This document shows positions 1 through 9,712 of a DNA stretch of 64,000 bases, one piece after another. Under the pieces are notes generated by a model. The model had not been told where the DNA came from and searched no databases. It saw only the letters and a list, made by a program, of their open reading frames with translations. The stretch is from Prescottella defluvii (GTDB taxonomy: Bacteria; Actinomycetota; Actinomycetes; Mycobacteriales; Mycobacteriaceae). Numbering within the stretch: the first letter of the stretch is position 1; the number at the start of each line of letters is the position of its first letter. The stretch lies in assembly GCA_029690005.1 (NCBI GenBank), contig CP121458.1, positions 558,001 through 622,000 of the forward strand. The letters run 5' to 3'. A program made the translations under genes and the position numbers.

Positions 1-953
1 ACCACGATTCCGAGGATGAGCGGCCACGACGTCGAGTCGGACGCGCCGACGGATTCGCCGTCGCCCTTGTCCGGGAAGGTGACCGTCGCCGACATGTCGT
101 GCTTGACGATGCCGCTCTCGAGTTTCACGTCGGCCTTCCACGGACCGGCGGGCAGCGCGGCGCTGTCGGGAACGGCGATGGCGACCTCGCCGTTCTCGCC
201 GGGCGCGATGGTCGCGACCTGACCGTCGATGGGGCCGGCGGACAGGCCTCCGGGTCCGCCCGAAAGGTTCAGGGTGCCGGCGAGATCGACCGCGCGGCCG
301 CCGGTGTTGGTGACCGAGGCGACGACGGATGCAGTGCCGTCCGGTCCGCGCCGAGGGGTGAGGCTGGAGATGGTGAAGTCAGCGGGCGGACCGTTACCCG
401 GACCCACCGAGAGGTAGACGCGGACGCCGACGCGGGATTCGTTGGTGATGCCGCTGCCGTCGGTGGCAGGAGTCTTGTGCGATGCCCAGATCACCGCGTA
501 CTGCTCGACCTCCGGTGCATCCTTGGGGACCGCGATCGTCACCGCCACCTCGGCCTGCTGACCGTTGTCGAGCTCCAGCGTCGGCTGGTCGACGGTGGTC
601 CACGAGGTGAGGGCGTTCTTCTCGCCGGGTTCCTGGAGCACGAACGCGCCGTCGGCGATGCGTGCGGGTCCCGCGTAGACATCGATCTTCGCCGGCGCGC
701 CGGTGTTGTCGGACACCATCACATGTCGGGTGATGGTGGTTCCGGGCGGGAGGTTGTCGACGATGTACCGGAGCGCCCGAGGGTCGTCCTTGAGTTCCAC
801 CGGCGCATCGACGAGACGGATGCCGATCGAACCGTCGAGCACAGCACCCGCCGGCTGGTCGGGCTCGGCGATTGCGGACGCGGGAATCCCGACCGCCAGC
901 AGGGTGGCAGCGAGAAGAGCGAGGAGGCTACGCAGCGCAGGGAGGGAACGCAT
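1..953 (-). CDS. Secreted DUF916-like surface protein, C-terminus cut by window edge
   Basis: The frame is open from ATG 953 to the window edge, about 317 residues. It begins with a signal peptide (Arg, then a Leu/Ala core, ending near ASA at residues 27-31). The rest is all-beta in character: an N-terminal half with conserved GIRLVDAP and IVDNLPPGT segments, then a second immunoglobulin-like half rich in TxTG and GPW. The last visible residues, SWPLILGIV, look like the start of a C-terminal membrane anchor. The protein is a clear paralogue of the one at 31962-32883, and both follow a WxL-like secreted protein. DUF916/WxL pairs are cell-surface systems in Gram-positives. Family assignment is by motif and gene context only; function is unknown. 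Confidence 0.6.
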   Translation of the reverse strand, partial: MRSLPALRSLLALLAATLLAVGIPASAIAEPDQPAGAVLDGSIGIRLVDAPVELKDDPRALRYIVDNLPPGTTITRHVMVSDNTGAPAKIDVYAGPARIADGAFVLQEPGEKNALTSWTTVDQPTLELDNGQQAEVAVTIAVPKDAPEVEQYAVIWASHKTPATDGSGITNESRVGVRVYLSVGPGNGPPADFTISSLTPRRGPDGTASVVASVTNTGGRAVDLAGTLNLSGGPGGLSAGPIDGQVATIAPGENGEVAIAVPDSAALPAGPWKADVKLESGIVKHDMSATVTFPDKGDGESVGASDSTSWPLILGIV

Positions 954-1019
954 GGATCACTTTCTAGCGGGCCGGCCGGGACGCCCGGTGTGCGCCCCGG
1001 CCGGTGGGTGCCGAATGCT

Positions 1020-1546
1020 CTAGGCGACCGAGACGGTCACGGTGCCCTTGTAGGTGCCGATCGCGGCACCGCCCGGGTAGTCGACCTTGAGCGACGGAGT
1101 CCAGGTGATGATTTCGGTGGGCCAGTTCAGGCCGGTGCGATTGACCACTGCCTTCGGGGCATCCAGGGTCTGCGCCCCGGCCGAGTCCAGATTTCCGCCC
1201 AACAGACCGCCGGCGAGGGCCGTCGCGTTGTAGGTGACCGCGCTCTTCGGGATCGTCATGTCGGTGCCGACGAAGTCGGTCGACGACGCCGTAGCGGTCC
1301 AGCCGCGCCCGGAGCCGTTGCGGAGTCGTTCACGGTGACGGTGGTGAGGGTGCCGCTGGCGCCGCCCGCCCCGGGAACGATGGTGCCGACCGGGCCGCCC
1401 GTGATCAGGGACAGGCCGCCGCCTGCACCGGCGATGACGAAGGTGACGTCGGTGTTGGCCGAGGTGTCGGCGTTCGCGGCGGCAGTGGAGACCAGCAGCC
1501 CGGCGGCTGCGACGACACCGGCAGCGGCAAGCGTGATTTTGCGCAT
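1020..1546 (-). CDS. Small secreted WxL-like beta protein (frameshifted)
   Basis: Start ATG 1546 follows AGAGGATTC, a good ribosome site. A signal peptide (MRKITLAAAG to ANA) is followed by a small beta domain beginning ADTSANTDVTF and ending with an ITWTPSL motif and an alternating TVTVSVA strand. The frame breaks near 1319; restoring one base in the run read as GTTGCGGAG rejoins NDSGNGSGRGW to FVGTDMTIPKS, matching the paralogue at 32953-33480. It sits 66 bases upstream of the DUF916-like gene, probably in one operon. A WxL-type surface protein is the best guess from the WTPSL motif and partner. Confidence 0.6.
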
Positions 1547-1786
1547 GAATCCTCTTAAGGGACGTTCGGGTCGAGCGGACAGCCCCGACAGCTCCGAACC
1601 GAACGGTCCGATTCGATACGGGGTCGATTATCGATACTCGACAGTTGGTCGAGTGTCCAGAGTTGAAACGACAAAATGTTTGTTTGCCCCCACCGGTTTT
1701 CCGTCGACCGCGGCCCGGATCGCGTGGCGCACCCGCGCGGAGAACTCGCCCAATCGGTGACTGAATGTCGCATAGGATCCGTCACC

Positions 1787-2646
1787 ATGACTTCGACGGG
1801 GTGGTGGTTCCAGGCCAAGCATGCGCTCGACATGCGCGGCCCGTTCCCGCGGCGGCGCGGCCGCACGCTCACCGAGGCGGTGACAGGGCGGCGCGTCATG
1901 ATCACCGGGGCGTCCTCGGGCATCGGTCGCGCCGCCGCGATCGAAATCGCCGCTGCCGGCGCCACCGTGCTGCTGGTCGCCCGCCGCGAACCGGAGCTGC
2001 AGGAGGTCGTCGATGGCGTGACGGCCCGCGGCGGTAAGGCGTTCGCGTATCCGTGCGACCTGAACGACGGGGACGCGTCGGACGCCATGGTGGGCCGGGT
2101 CCTCGACGAACACGGCGGCGTCGACATCCTCGTCAACAACGCGGGACGGTCCATCCGCCGGTCCCTCGCCCAGTCGTACGACCGGGCGCACGACTTCGAA
2201 CGCACCATGCGGCTCAACTACCACGCAGCGGTGCGGCTGATGCTCGGCGTGCTTCCGGGCATGCGCGAGCGCCGCTTCGGCCAGGTGATCAACGTGCTGT
2301 CGGCGGCGAACCTGTTCGGCGGCCCGGGTACTCCGCCTACGTCGCCTCGAAGGCCGCGCTCGACGAGGTCTGCACGTCGTTCCAGGCCGAAACCCTGGAC
2401 GAGAACATCACATTCACGTCGGTGTACATGCCGCTGGTGCGAACCGCGATGATCACGCCCAACGCGCAGTACCTCGAGACTGCGGCACTCACACCCGAGC
2501 AGGCCGGCCAGGTCATCTGCGACGCCGTCGTCCACCGCCCGCGGCGGATGGGCCCGACGTTCGGACGTTTGACCCGCCTGGTCGACGCGATCAGCACCGA
2601 ACGCGCCGACGCCGCCCGACACCGGCGATTCGCGTCCGGAATCTGA
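1787..2646 (+). CDS. Short-chain dehydrogenase/reductase (frameshifted)
   Basis: ATG 1787 has AGGATCC upstream. The protein has about 286 residues and is a classical SDR: NAD(P)-binding TGASSGIG near residue 40, NNAG further on, the catalytic Ser in NVLSAAN and the YVASK Tyr/Lys pair. The N-terminal 30 residues before the Rossmann motif resemble the short leader of mycobacterial lipid-linked SDRs. The frame breaks at about 2327 in GGCCCGGGTACTCC; one more G there restores GGPGYSAYVASK. The gene stands alone between divergent neighbours, so substrate cannot be inferred. Confidence 0.75.
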
Positions 2647-2651
2647 GCCAC

Positions 2652-2666
2652 CTCGGGAATCCCGAG
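2652..2666. terminator. Small perfect hairpin after the SDR
   Basis: CTCGGGA and TCCCGAG flank a single base directly after the SDR stop at 2646. The loop is very short and no T run follows, so this is at best a weak terminator between convergent genes. Confidence 0.25.
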
Positions 2667-2696
2667 CGCCGGAGGCGCTAGGACGAGGACACTTCG

Positions 2697-3245
2697 TCAG
2701 GCCTGTGAACGGGAGAGACTGCTCAAGATCTTCGCCGAGGCGACGAGCAGTCCTCCGCCACCGACGGCGACCGTCCCGGCGAGCGCTCCGATCGGCGCCC
2801 CGATCAGGGCCCCGCCGATGCATGTCGCGACGGCTTCGGGCAGGAGAGCAACGGTGAAGGCCGGGCCGGCACCGCCGAGAAAGCCTCCGACGGCCGCGCC
2901 CGTGATCGTTCCGGTGAGGCTTCCGACCATGACGGCCAGCGCAACGCCCTCGAGCGCAGTGGCCACTACCTGACCGACGCCTGGAACTGTGGCACGGGGT
3001 GCGACGACGGAAGTCGTGGATACGAATTCATCCGGCACGGTTCGCAATTCAGCCGGCATGGTTCGGGACGAGCTCGATCGACGGCCATCCCGCCGAACCC
3101 GACCGTCCGGACCATATGTCCGGCAACCGGTTTCGAAGTCGATCTGCGCGGGAAGGTCGAGAATCGAACCTGATCGACTCGACCATGTCCGGAGCGTTTC
3201 GCTCCGTGGAAGCGACTGCACGCCATAAAGAAATTCGCGTGTCAT
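2697..3245 (-). CDS. Hypothetical protein with glycine-rich hydrophobic C-terminal half
   Basis: ATG 3245 is preceded by AGGAAGGATC, which decides the start. The protein has about 182 residues. The first 90 are hydrophilic, Arg/Ser-rich and not recognised. The last 95 are hydrophobic and full of small-residue repeats (GGFLGGAG, GGALIGAPIG, GGGGLL), consistent with two or three glycine-zipper membrane helices. Such helices occur in pore-forming and small membrane proteins, but no family is recognised. The N-terminal half could be out of frame with the true protein; the hydrophobic half is the more credible part. Confidence 0.4.
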   Translation of the reverse strand: MTREFLYGVQSLPRSETLRTWSSRSGSILDLPAQIDFETGCRTYGPDGRVRRDGRRSSSSRTMPAELRTVPDEFVSTTSVVAPRATVPGVGQVVATALEGVALAVMVGSLTGTITGAAVGGFLGGAGPAFTVALLPEAVATCIGGALIGAPIGALAGTVAVGGGGLLVASAKILSSLSRSQA

Positions 3246-3494
3246 GAGAAAGATCCTTCCTCTGTCCTTCGGGCACGCCTCGAGGCCGCCCACCAGGTAG
3301 ATCCGATTCGATCAGAAGTGATGCAACATGAAGTCGACGTACGGGCGCCATCGCTGATCGGCCGGCCACCACGTCACACACGGCTGTTCGCGGACAGGAA
3401 GTACCTGTCCGGGTCGCCGCGTGCGCTGCGGCGCTAGATGGCGCTGAACTCGGTAACGATGGGGTGGGACTGTGACTGGAACTCATGAATGTCC

Positions 3495-3584
3495 TCACCT
3501 CCTTGCACTCGCGACGGCCCATGCCGCCGGAGGATCACCAATCTCGCGTGGGATTCTTCCGAGCCCTTCCAGGATGGCACTCAT
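3495..3584 (-). CDS. Possible 29-residue peptide, translationally coupled to a downstream frame
   Basis: The frame runs from ATG 3584 to TGA 3495 and encodes MSAILEGLGR followed by a Pro/Ala/Arg-rich end. Its stop lies inside AAGGAGGTGAGG, which is well placed as the ribosome site for an ATG at 3486. That layout suggests coupling. There is no family match I recognise and its own ribosome site is weak, so it may be chance. Confidence 0.2.
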   Translation of the reverse strand: MSAILEGLGRIPREIGDPPAAWAVASARR

Positions 3585-3718
3585 TTACGCTGAGCGCACC
3601 TACGTGCTCGACGGAGCGCGGCGCCGCGACTTTCGAAGTCGGCACGAAGATCACCTGCGGTTGGCAAGGCTGTCGAGAGTCGGGTATGTGCGACGGCACT
3701 CCGACCGGTTGTGAAGTG

Positions 3719-3871
3719 CTATCGATGGGCTCGCATCATGTCTGCACCGAGATGGAAAGAGCGGCGACTCGCGCCACGGCGGTGTCGGCCTTGGACGGCT
3801 GCTTGAATTGCGACGGCACCACCCAGCCCTCCGCCGAGCAACAACAGTAGCTGTGCCACATTGGAATTCAT
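3719..3871 (-). CDS. Possible 50-residue membrane micropeptide
   Basis: ATG 3871 follows GAAGAGGTAGG. The peptide opens with MNSNVAQ, then a hydrophobic Leu/Gly/Ala stretch (LLLLLGGGLGGAVAI, residues 8-22), then an Arg/His-rich tail. That is a plausible single-pass micropeptide with a basic cytosolic end. No homologue is recognised. Confidence 0.25.
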   Translation of the reverse strand: MNSNVAQLLLLLGGGLGGAVAIQAAVQGRHRRGASRRSFHLGADMMRAHR

Positions 3872-4242
3872 ACGTCCTACCTCTTCAGCAGTGGTGCGTA
3901 GGCCATGCAGCGTCCTGGCCTACCGTGGCAGCTGGCCCTTCCGTCATACGACGGCACTCTCGCGCCCCGTGCCGGTACAACGGCCGGGTTGGACCTGGAA
4001 CGTTGGAGATCATCACGTTCGGTGGGCGGATCGGTAGCAGCACGGGCGGTTGCTTCTGATCGTTTCTACTCCCGACCGAGGCGACGCCGCAACCGGCTCC
4101 ATCGTTTCCGTGAGTATGTTAATCCGCCGGTAAAGCATTGTGCGGGTCCAGTTTCCGAGACGAGAGACCGTCTTCCAGCTGAGGCCCGTGGACGATCCAG
4201 CTCCACCGCCCCGGCGGACACTCGAAAAGTGTTGTGGAAGTG

Positions 4243-6031
4243 CTAGATCGATTGCCGATAGCCGTAGTATTCGTGGTCTTCGTTGTATCCGCCGTGGCCG
4301 CCACCGACCTCGGAGAAGTGGCGGACGAATTCGATGGAGGCTACCCATTTGACGTGCTTGAAGCCGAGTTGGAGTTCGTTGCGCAGCCGTAGTGGCGCGC
4401 CGTGCCCGTAGGTCAGCGGTGCATCGTTCATGTCGTACGCAAGCATCGTCAGGTGGTGGCTCATCTGCGCGATCGCATGAGCATCGTAATAGGTGCCGCC
4501 GTCCGATCCGTTGGCGAGGGAGTAGAAGACCACCCATTTCGCCTCGGGCAGTGGCCTGACGAGATCCAGGAGGGTCTGCATCGAGACCCCGCCCCATTTC
4601 GCGACACCCGACCAGCCCTGGATGCAGACGTGCTGGGTGGTCTGCTCATGGTAGGGCAGCGCGTGTAGATCGTTCAGCGACAACTCGACAGGGTTCTCGA
4701 CGATCCCGAAGATCCGCAGCCGATAGTCACGGAACCCGCTGTCGAACATCTTCTTGTATTCGTCGCTGTCCGGGTAGGTTCCGTTGTGCCACAGGTATGG
4801 CGAGATGTCCTTGTCGGTGTACGCGCGCGGCACCGGGTCCGCATATTCGAAGAGACGTTGCGCGGGTCCGATCAGTGCATACCCGACTCGCTGTACGACC
4901 CGTGGGTGTCGGAAGGTGAACGGGGTTGCTGCGACCCACGCGACGACGACGACGGCCATCGAGACCAAGAACACCGCGAAACCGATCCAACTGTCGTCGT
5001 CGCGGCCGGCGAACATGTGGTTGAGGTTCCGCAGAGCGCCGGTGGTTACCACGAAAGTGACGTGGATGAGGATGAACAGCAGGAACCACAGCATCACGAG
5101 AAAGTGGATCGAGCGGGCGAATTGCACGTTGAGCGGCTTGCTGATCCGCGGGAATCGCGTGGACAGCGCGGGCGACATCCCCAATGCCGAGAGGACCGCC
5201 AAAGGCGCGACGATGAACACGGTGACGAAGTAGGTCAGCAGCTGCAAGCTGTTGTAGGCGACCCAGCCGTTTTCGGTGGGCCAGTCCAACGACAGGTAGC
5301 GGATCAGGACGGTCACCGAACCCGGAAAGACCTCCCAACTCGTCGGGACGAGATGGCGCCATTGGCCCGTGGTGAAGAGCAGGACGAAGAAGACCGCCCC
5401 GTTGACCAGCCAGAGGACGTCGGCGCCCAAGTGCCACCACCGGGCGAGGCCGATCGAGTGGCGGATACCGGGCAGCCCGACCTGACCGGGCAGGCCGACG
5501 GAGTCTTCTTTCGAGGTCGACAACGGGTCCGACGGGACGCGGTGTTGGGCGCGCAGCCATTCCTTGTTCGGGGTGCAGTTGCGGGTGAAGTACAGCCGCG
5601 GGTGATCGGCGAAGATCTGGATCCCCGACCGCAGGATGAACATCATCAGGAAGAGGTTGAAGAAGTGCTGCCAGCCCAGCCAGGCCGGAAGCCCGGGGTG
5701 CGCCTCGAGTTCGCGCGGCATATCGGTTCCAGGATGCCGGGTCATGAAGTCCTGAACGCTCGGTATGCCGTGCAGACCTTTGGCGATCGCGACTGCCGTG
5801 ATCAGCGCGACGAATCCTATGGGCAGCAGCCAGAGTACGTTGAACCATTTGTCCCGGCCGACGCGCAGGCGCGGAGCGATCCCCCGGTGTGCGGGATGCG
5901 GCCGGCCCACGTATCGGGGTCGAGAACGTCCTCACCAGGTTGAAGCCTCGGGCGAAGATCGGGTGACGACAGCGCTTGTGTCCCAGGGCTGACCGGCCCG
6001 GAACCAGCCGGCCGATCTGGGGCGGGTCCAT
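4243..6031 (-). CDS. Membrane cytochrome b561-like/molybdopterin oxidoreductase fusion (frameshifted N-terminus)
   Basis: About 595 residues. After a short cytosolic N-terminus (FARGFNLVR) come several membrane helices with His residues spaced as in cytochrome b561/Ni-Fe hydrogenase cytochrome b proteins (for example GWQHFFNLF, FARSIHFLVM and LIHVTFVV). The last 190 residues are a sulfite-oxidase-like molybdopterin domain containing CIQGWSGVAKW, whose Cys is the expected Mo ligand, and a GHGAPLRL segment. So a haem membrane module is fused to the Mo domain, presumably moving electrons between the quinone pool and an oxidisable or reducible substrate. The frame breaks near 5905-5925; ATG 6031 or 6037 is the likely start. 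Confidence 0.75.
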
Positions 6032-6070
6032 GGACATTCCCCATAGTGTGGAGACTACGCGCGTCTACGA

Positions 6071-6952
6071 TCAGCGCCATTCGCTTCCGTCGTCGGGCGT
6101 CGCCGGATCTTCGAACAGTTGCCGCCGCGCATGGATTCGACCGAGGAGCGCTGCTTCGCGTGTGAACGCAGGATCGAAGAACAGGTAGCCCGGATGCGGA
6201 GGGCGCGTGATCCGCGAGTCGGTGCAGATCCTCGATCATCCTGTCCGCGAGGAGCACTCGCATCGTGAGCGCGGCCACGGCATAAACGTCGGGTTGTGCT
6301 CTGTCGCTGGCAGGTTCGCCGAGAGTTCGTCGACGTGCGGAAGGTGGCGGCGAGGCGGCGGAGGTCATCGGCTGGGTTGCGACGACACCGAGACGCTCAC
6401 ATCCGAACGCAATCGCCGGCACCAATGGTGCGTTCAACCGCAAACCACCGTCGACATACCACCCACGCCATCGCTCGGGTTCCCGTACCTGGATCGGGCG
6501 GAACAACAACGGCACCGCCGCCGATGCCAGAACGTGATCCACGGTCAGCCATGTCTCGACATAGGTGATGTTGCGGCCGATGTCGGGTGGGGGCAACGCG
6601 ATCGACGGGTTCTTCTCCACGAACACGACCGTGCTGCCCGTTGCGGTCGAGGTGGTCGTCACCGCCACGGCGCCGATACGACCGTCGTCGATGTTCTGAT
6701 GCAACGAATCGAGGGGCAGCCAGCGCGCCAGGAGACCACGCAGACGCTCGGTGTCCAGGAGGCTGGGCAGGCGAGTATGGACCCCACGAGCTGCTCGAAG
6801 TACCGGAAGCCCGTCGCGATACCACTGGACAGGCCGAGCACGTCGTGCAACTGGACCGCGGACCACGTGGCGATCAGCCTGTCGGCGGCCTCTTCCGGAT
6901 CGAGGTGCGCGAGCCCTGCGAACGCGACGACCAGCCCTGTTCGTCGTGACAT
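6071..6952 (-). pseudogene. Patatin-like phospholipase remnant
   Basis: The translation matches the middle and end of bacterial patatin-like proteins: DPEEAADRL, a VDGGLRLNAP segment carrying the Asp of the Ser/Asp dyad, and ALLADRMIEDL-like helices. The N-terminal oxyanion glycines and the GxSxG nucleophile are absent; the readable frame starts at 6952 after that point. Two more shifts occur, at 6782 in a C4 run and near 6222, after which the frame ends in DGSEWR. The shifts alone could be sequencing errors, but the missing catalytic Ser region argues for a truncated, inactive gene. Confidence 0.55.
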
Positions 6953-7118
6953 CGACAGTCACCTCCAGAAACCGAACGGCCGCTTCACTTTCGGCATGCG
7001 CCGGGCGCGGGTTTCTCGCGCTTTCCATTGTGAGGTCAGGTCGTTCCATCCATCGCGTGGGCCTGTGGAATCGGACTAGTCTTGATATTGGGACACAACG
7101 TCGAGGAGATGATCCGTC

Positions 7119-7554
7119 ATGTCGACAACACCGTCCATGTCGATGGAAACCCACCCTGACATCGCCGAACTGCGTGCCCGCTACGACGAATTCGGGAGAG
7201 CCCCGTTTCCCAGGTCGTCGCGGGGCTGATGGTTCTGGCGGGCCTCTACGCCGCGGCGTCGCCGTGGATCGTCGGATTCAGCGGGCAGACGGCACTGACA
7301 ATGTGCAACGTGTTCGCCGGTTTCGCGGTCGCGCTGCTGGCCGTCGGTCATGCCACGTCCTTCGGGCGCACCCACGGCATCGCGTTCGTCGCCCCGCTGC
7401 TGGGGGTCTGGTTGATCGTTTCCCGTGGCTGGTCAGGCACGTGAGCACCAGCCCGGGAATGATCTGGTCGAACGTGGTGGTGGGCGCCGTGGTCCTCGTC
7501 CTCGGAGCCGCGCTTCTGGGCTTGGGTATGACCCGAGGGGGGTCACGCAGATAG
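7119..7554 (+). CDS. SPW-repeat small membrane protein (two frameshifts)
   Basis: ATG 7119 opens a 145-residue protein with a soluble N-terminus (HPDIAELRARYDEF) and four hydrophobic helices. The motif AASPWIVGFSG, followed after two helices by SPGMIWSNVVVGAVV, is the duplicated SPW motif of this family of unknown function. Two single-base gaps must be repaired: one G near 7195 (TTCGGGAGAG) and one base near 7422 (TTTCCCGTGG). It is followed by another small membrane protein. Confidence 0.65.
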
Positions 7555-7585
7555 CGGTATTTCGAGAAGACCGACGCCGACAGCC

Positions 7586-7786
7586 GTGATGCCGGACAGA
7601 CCTGGGTGCAGGCCCGTCCGGCACCTGCTGGTCCTCGGCGTCACCGTGACGGCCGTCGTCGTGGTGGCGGTCGCGGTGAGTCTCGCGGGTTCGACTGCGA
7701 TGGCGGCGACGCTGGGGGTGCTGTGCATCCTCGCGGTCGTCGCCGTCGTCGTGCTGTGGCAGGTGCTCCCGCCCACCGACGAGTGA
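7586..7786 (+). CDS. Small two-helix membrane protein
   Basis: A 66-residue frame starting at ATG 7586 (or 7589). After a basic N-terminus (RPGCRPVRH) there are two hydrophobic segments (about residues 13-32 and 38-60) and a short acidic tail. It lies 31 bases after the SPW gene and may share its transcript. The ribosome site is weak and no family is recognised. Confidence 0.4.
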   Translation: MMPDRPGCRPVRHLLVLGVTVTAVVVVAVAVSLAGSTAMAATLGVLCILAVVAVVVLWQVLPPTDE

Positions 7787-8045
7787 CGGCCGAGCGTCAC
7801 GCGCACAGCGCCCCGCACCCGCGGCGACGCTCACGACACCTGCCTGATTCATCCGCGGGTATCCGTCGAATGACGGATACCCGCTCTCGTTCACCTGCAT
7901 CGATTGGGCCGATCACCCGATAGTCGGTGATCTGGCTCACTCATAGCGTGAGGAGTGTCGCGGTACGACGCCGCGGCACCGTCGGCGAGGCCGACGCGCT
8001 CGTCCCCGCGATTCGCGGACGGACCCGATCCTTCAGGAGTGCACG

Positions 8046-9407
8046 GTGACTGATCTTGCAGAAACCACGGACACGACGGCCCCGGACGGGGCCGTCGAAC
8101 GCAGGGTGTTCGACGCGGTCGACTCGTTGCGTGACGAGATGACCGCGATGCTCTCGCAGATCATCTCGATCCCGAGCGTCAACCCGAAGTACCCCGGACA
8201 GAACTACGACGACGTCGTGGGCCTCGAAGGGCCGAGTCAGCGAGATCCTTGCCGAGGTGTACGAGGATGCCGGCGCCGACGTCGAGCGGTGGGCAGTGGA
8301 ACGGGGCCGCACGAACGCTGTCGGCACGATCACCGGCAGCGGTGGTGGGCGCTCACTCATCCTGAACGGACACGTCGACGTCGTGCCGCCGGGCAACACC
8401 GCGAAGTGGGAATCCGGGGATCCGTTCTCCGGTCGCATCGACGACGACCGGATCTGGGGTCGCGGGGCCAGCGACATGAAGGCCGGCCTGGTCGCGCAGG
8501 CCTTCGCGGTCAAGGCGCTGCAGCGTGCCGGCGTGCAGTTGTCGGGCGATCTGATCATCCAGGCAGTCGTCGGCGAAGAGGTCATGGACCACGAGTGCGG
8601 CGTGACGTCGACGCTCGAACACGGGTACCGCGCGGACGCGGCGGTCGTCGCCGAACCCAGCGGTCCGACGACGCTCGGCGTCATCCCGGTCACTCCGGGA
8701 CTGTTGTGGTTCTCGGTAACTGTGGGCGGCAAGGCAACTCACTCGTCGATGCGCGGCCAGACGATCCGCGCCGGAGGTGGCGGTGCGTCGATCGGCGTGA
8801 ATGCGATCGACAAGGGCATGCTCGTGTTCCAGGCGTTGCAGCGCCTCGAGGAGGAGTGGGCGTTCACGAAGACGCATCCGCTGTTCTCCCCGGCCATTTC
8901 ACGATCCACCCCGGTGTCGTCACGGGCGGACCGCACGGCGTTCTCGTGCCCTTCATCCTGTCCGAATACATGACGATCGAGTACTGCGTCTGGTATCCGC
9001 CGCAGGAGGATCCGGAGAACGTCAAGGCAGAGATCGAGGCACAGATCGACGCGATCGCCCGCACGGACGGCTGGCTGCGCGAGAACCCGCCCGCGGTCGA
9101 ATGGAAGCTCAACTGGCCCGCGAACGACCCCGGTCCCGCCGCAGACGACATCGTGTCTGCCGTCAGCCGCGCGCACGGCCGGGCAGCGGGCAGCGCACCG
9201 TACGCGGGACCGACGACCGTCGCCGGCTTCTGCGCCGTGGAGGACTGCTCGTTCCTCACCAACGCGGGTGTTCCCGCGATCAGCTACGGGCCTGGCGATC
9301 TGCGTGTCGCGCATGCCGACGACGAGTACTGCCTCGTGGACGAGATTCACACTGCAGCAAAAACGTTCGCTTCCCTCGCACTCGACTGGTGCGGCAGCGC
9401 CTCCTGA
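8046..9407 (+). CDS. M20-family metallopeptidase/amidohydrolase (two frameshifts)
   Basis: GTG 8046 opens a protein of about 454 residues of the ArgE/DapE/carboxypeptidase G2 group. Metal and catalytic motifs are present: NGHVDVVPP, GRGASDMK, VVGEEV with the general-base Glu, a dimerisation-domain GKATHSS, and a C-terminal VAHADDEY His. The frame shifts by an extra base in CTCGAAG (8223-8229) and returns by a lost G near 8891. The enzyme hydrolyses an N-acyl or peptide bond. The downstream symporter genes suggest it processes an imported amide; the product is not predictable. Confidence 0.75.
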   Translation: MTDLAETTDTTAPDGAVERRVFDAVDSLRDEMTAMLSQIISIPSVNPKYPGQNYDDVVGLEGPSQRDPCRGVRGCRRRRRAVGSGTGPHERCRHDHRQRWWALTHPERTRRRRAAGQHREVGIRGSVLRSHRRRPDLGSRGQRHEGRPGRAGLRGQGAAACRRAVVGRSDHPGSRRRRGHGPRVRRDVDARTRVPRGRGGRRRTQRSDDARRHPGHSGTVVVLGNCGRQGNSLVDARPDDPRRRWRCVDRRECDRQGHARVPGVAAPRGGVGVHEDASAVLPGHFTIHPGVVTGGPHGVLVPFILSEYMTIEYCVWYPPQEDPENVKAEIEAQIDAIARTDGWLRENPPAVEWKLNWPANDPGPAADDIVSAVSRAHGRAAGSAPYAGPTTVAGFCAVEDCSFLTNAGVPAISYGPGDLRVAHADDEYCLVDEIHTAAKTFASLALDWCGSAS

Positions 9408-9436
9408 TCTCCCCATCACACGAAGGTTTCCAACCC

Positions 9437-9712
9437 ATGAAGGACTTCATTCGTGGGCTCGACCCACGCACGATTCGGATCGTCTTCGGTGCCATCTATC
9501 TGGTCACGTTGGCGATGGCACTGTTCCCGCCGTTCTATCTCGCGTCGAGCGGATCGGCGACTCTCGTCCTGGGGCTTCCCTGGGCCATCACGTACTGGCT
9601 TCTCGACGCCGTGATCCTGGGACTCGCCCTGTGGGCGCTGTACGTCGTGGAGGACATCCGCGGCGAACTGGACGAGGATTTGCCGGCCACCAACCCGATG
9701 GGCGGTGAGTGA
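9437..9712 (+). CDS. DUF3311-like small subunit of a sodium:solute symporter
   Basis: The 91-residue protein has two membrane helices (about 15-35 and 45-68) with the pairing YLVTLAMALFPPFYL and LPWAITYWLLDAVIL, and an acidic tail. This two-helix protein directly before, and overlapping, an SSS permease is a known arrangement for DUF3311/DUF485-type partners. The next start, GTG 9705, overlaps its end by eight bases. Confidence 0.7.
   Translation: MKDFIRGLDPRTIRIVFGAIYLVTLAMALFPPFYLASSGSATLVLGLPWAITYWLLDAVILGLALWALYVVEDIRGELDEDLPATNPMGGE

Larger units (their letters stand above)
3246..4242. other. About 1 kb without a recognisable conserved gene
   Basis: No frame shows a known domain and codon bias is weaker than elsewhere. 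The minus strand holds short frames with ribosome sites: 3871-3719, 3584-3495, and one starting at ATG 3486 behind a near-consensus AAGGAGGTGA that overlaps the previous stop. That last frame (to 3049) is low-complexity Ser/Pro and overlaps the gene starting at 3245. A Cys-rich plus-strand frame (3485-3850) lies opposite. The stretch may be degraded coding DNA, a small-peptide locus, or both. Confidence 0.4.

Noticed and set aside
99..1760. A 553-codon plus-strand frame
   Set aside because: Arg/Gly/Asp-rich composition with no domain; it lies opposite the signal-peptide-bearing WxL-like and DUF916-like genes.
3049..3486. A 145-residue Ser/Pro-rich protein behind a near-perfect ribosome site
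   Set aside because: Low-complexity, overlaps the better-supported start at 3245 and shows no codon bias; mentioned only as part of the obscure region.
4786..5943. A 385-codon plus-strand frame
   Set aside because: Charged low-complexity translation antisense to the molybdoenzyme's clear membrane helices.
7787..8045. A riboswitch ahead of the M20/symporter genes
   Set aside because: GC-rich leader of 259 bases, but no recognised conserved riboswitch core could be identified by eye.
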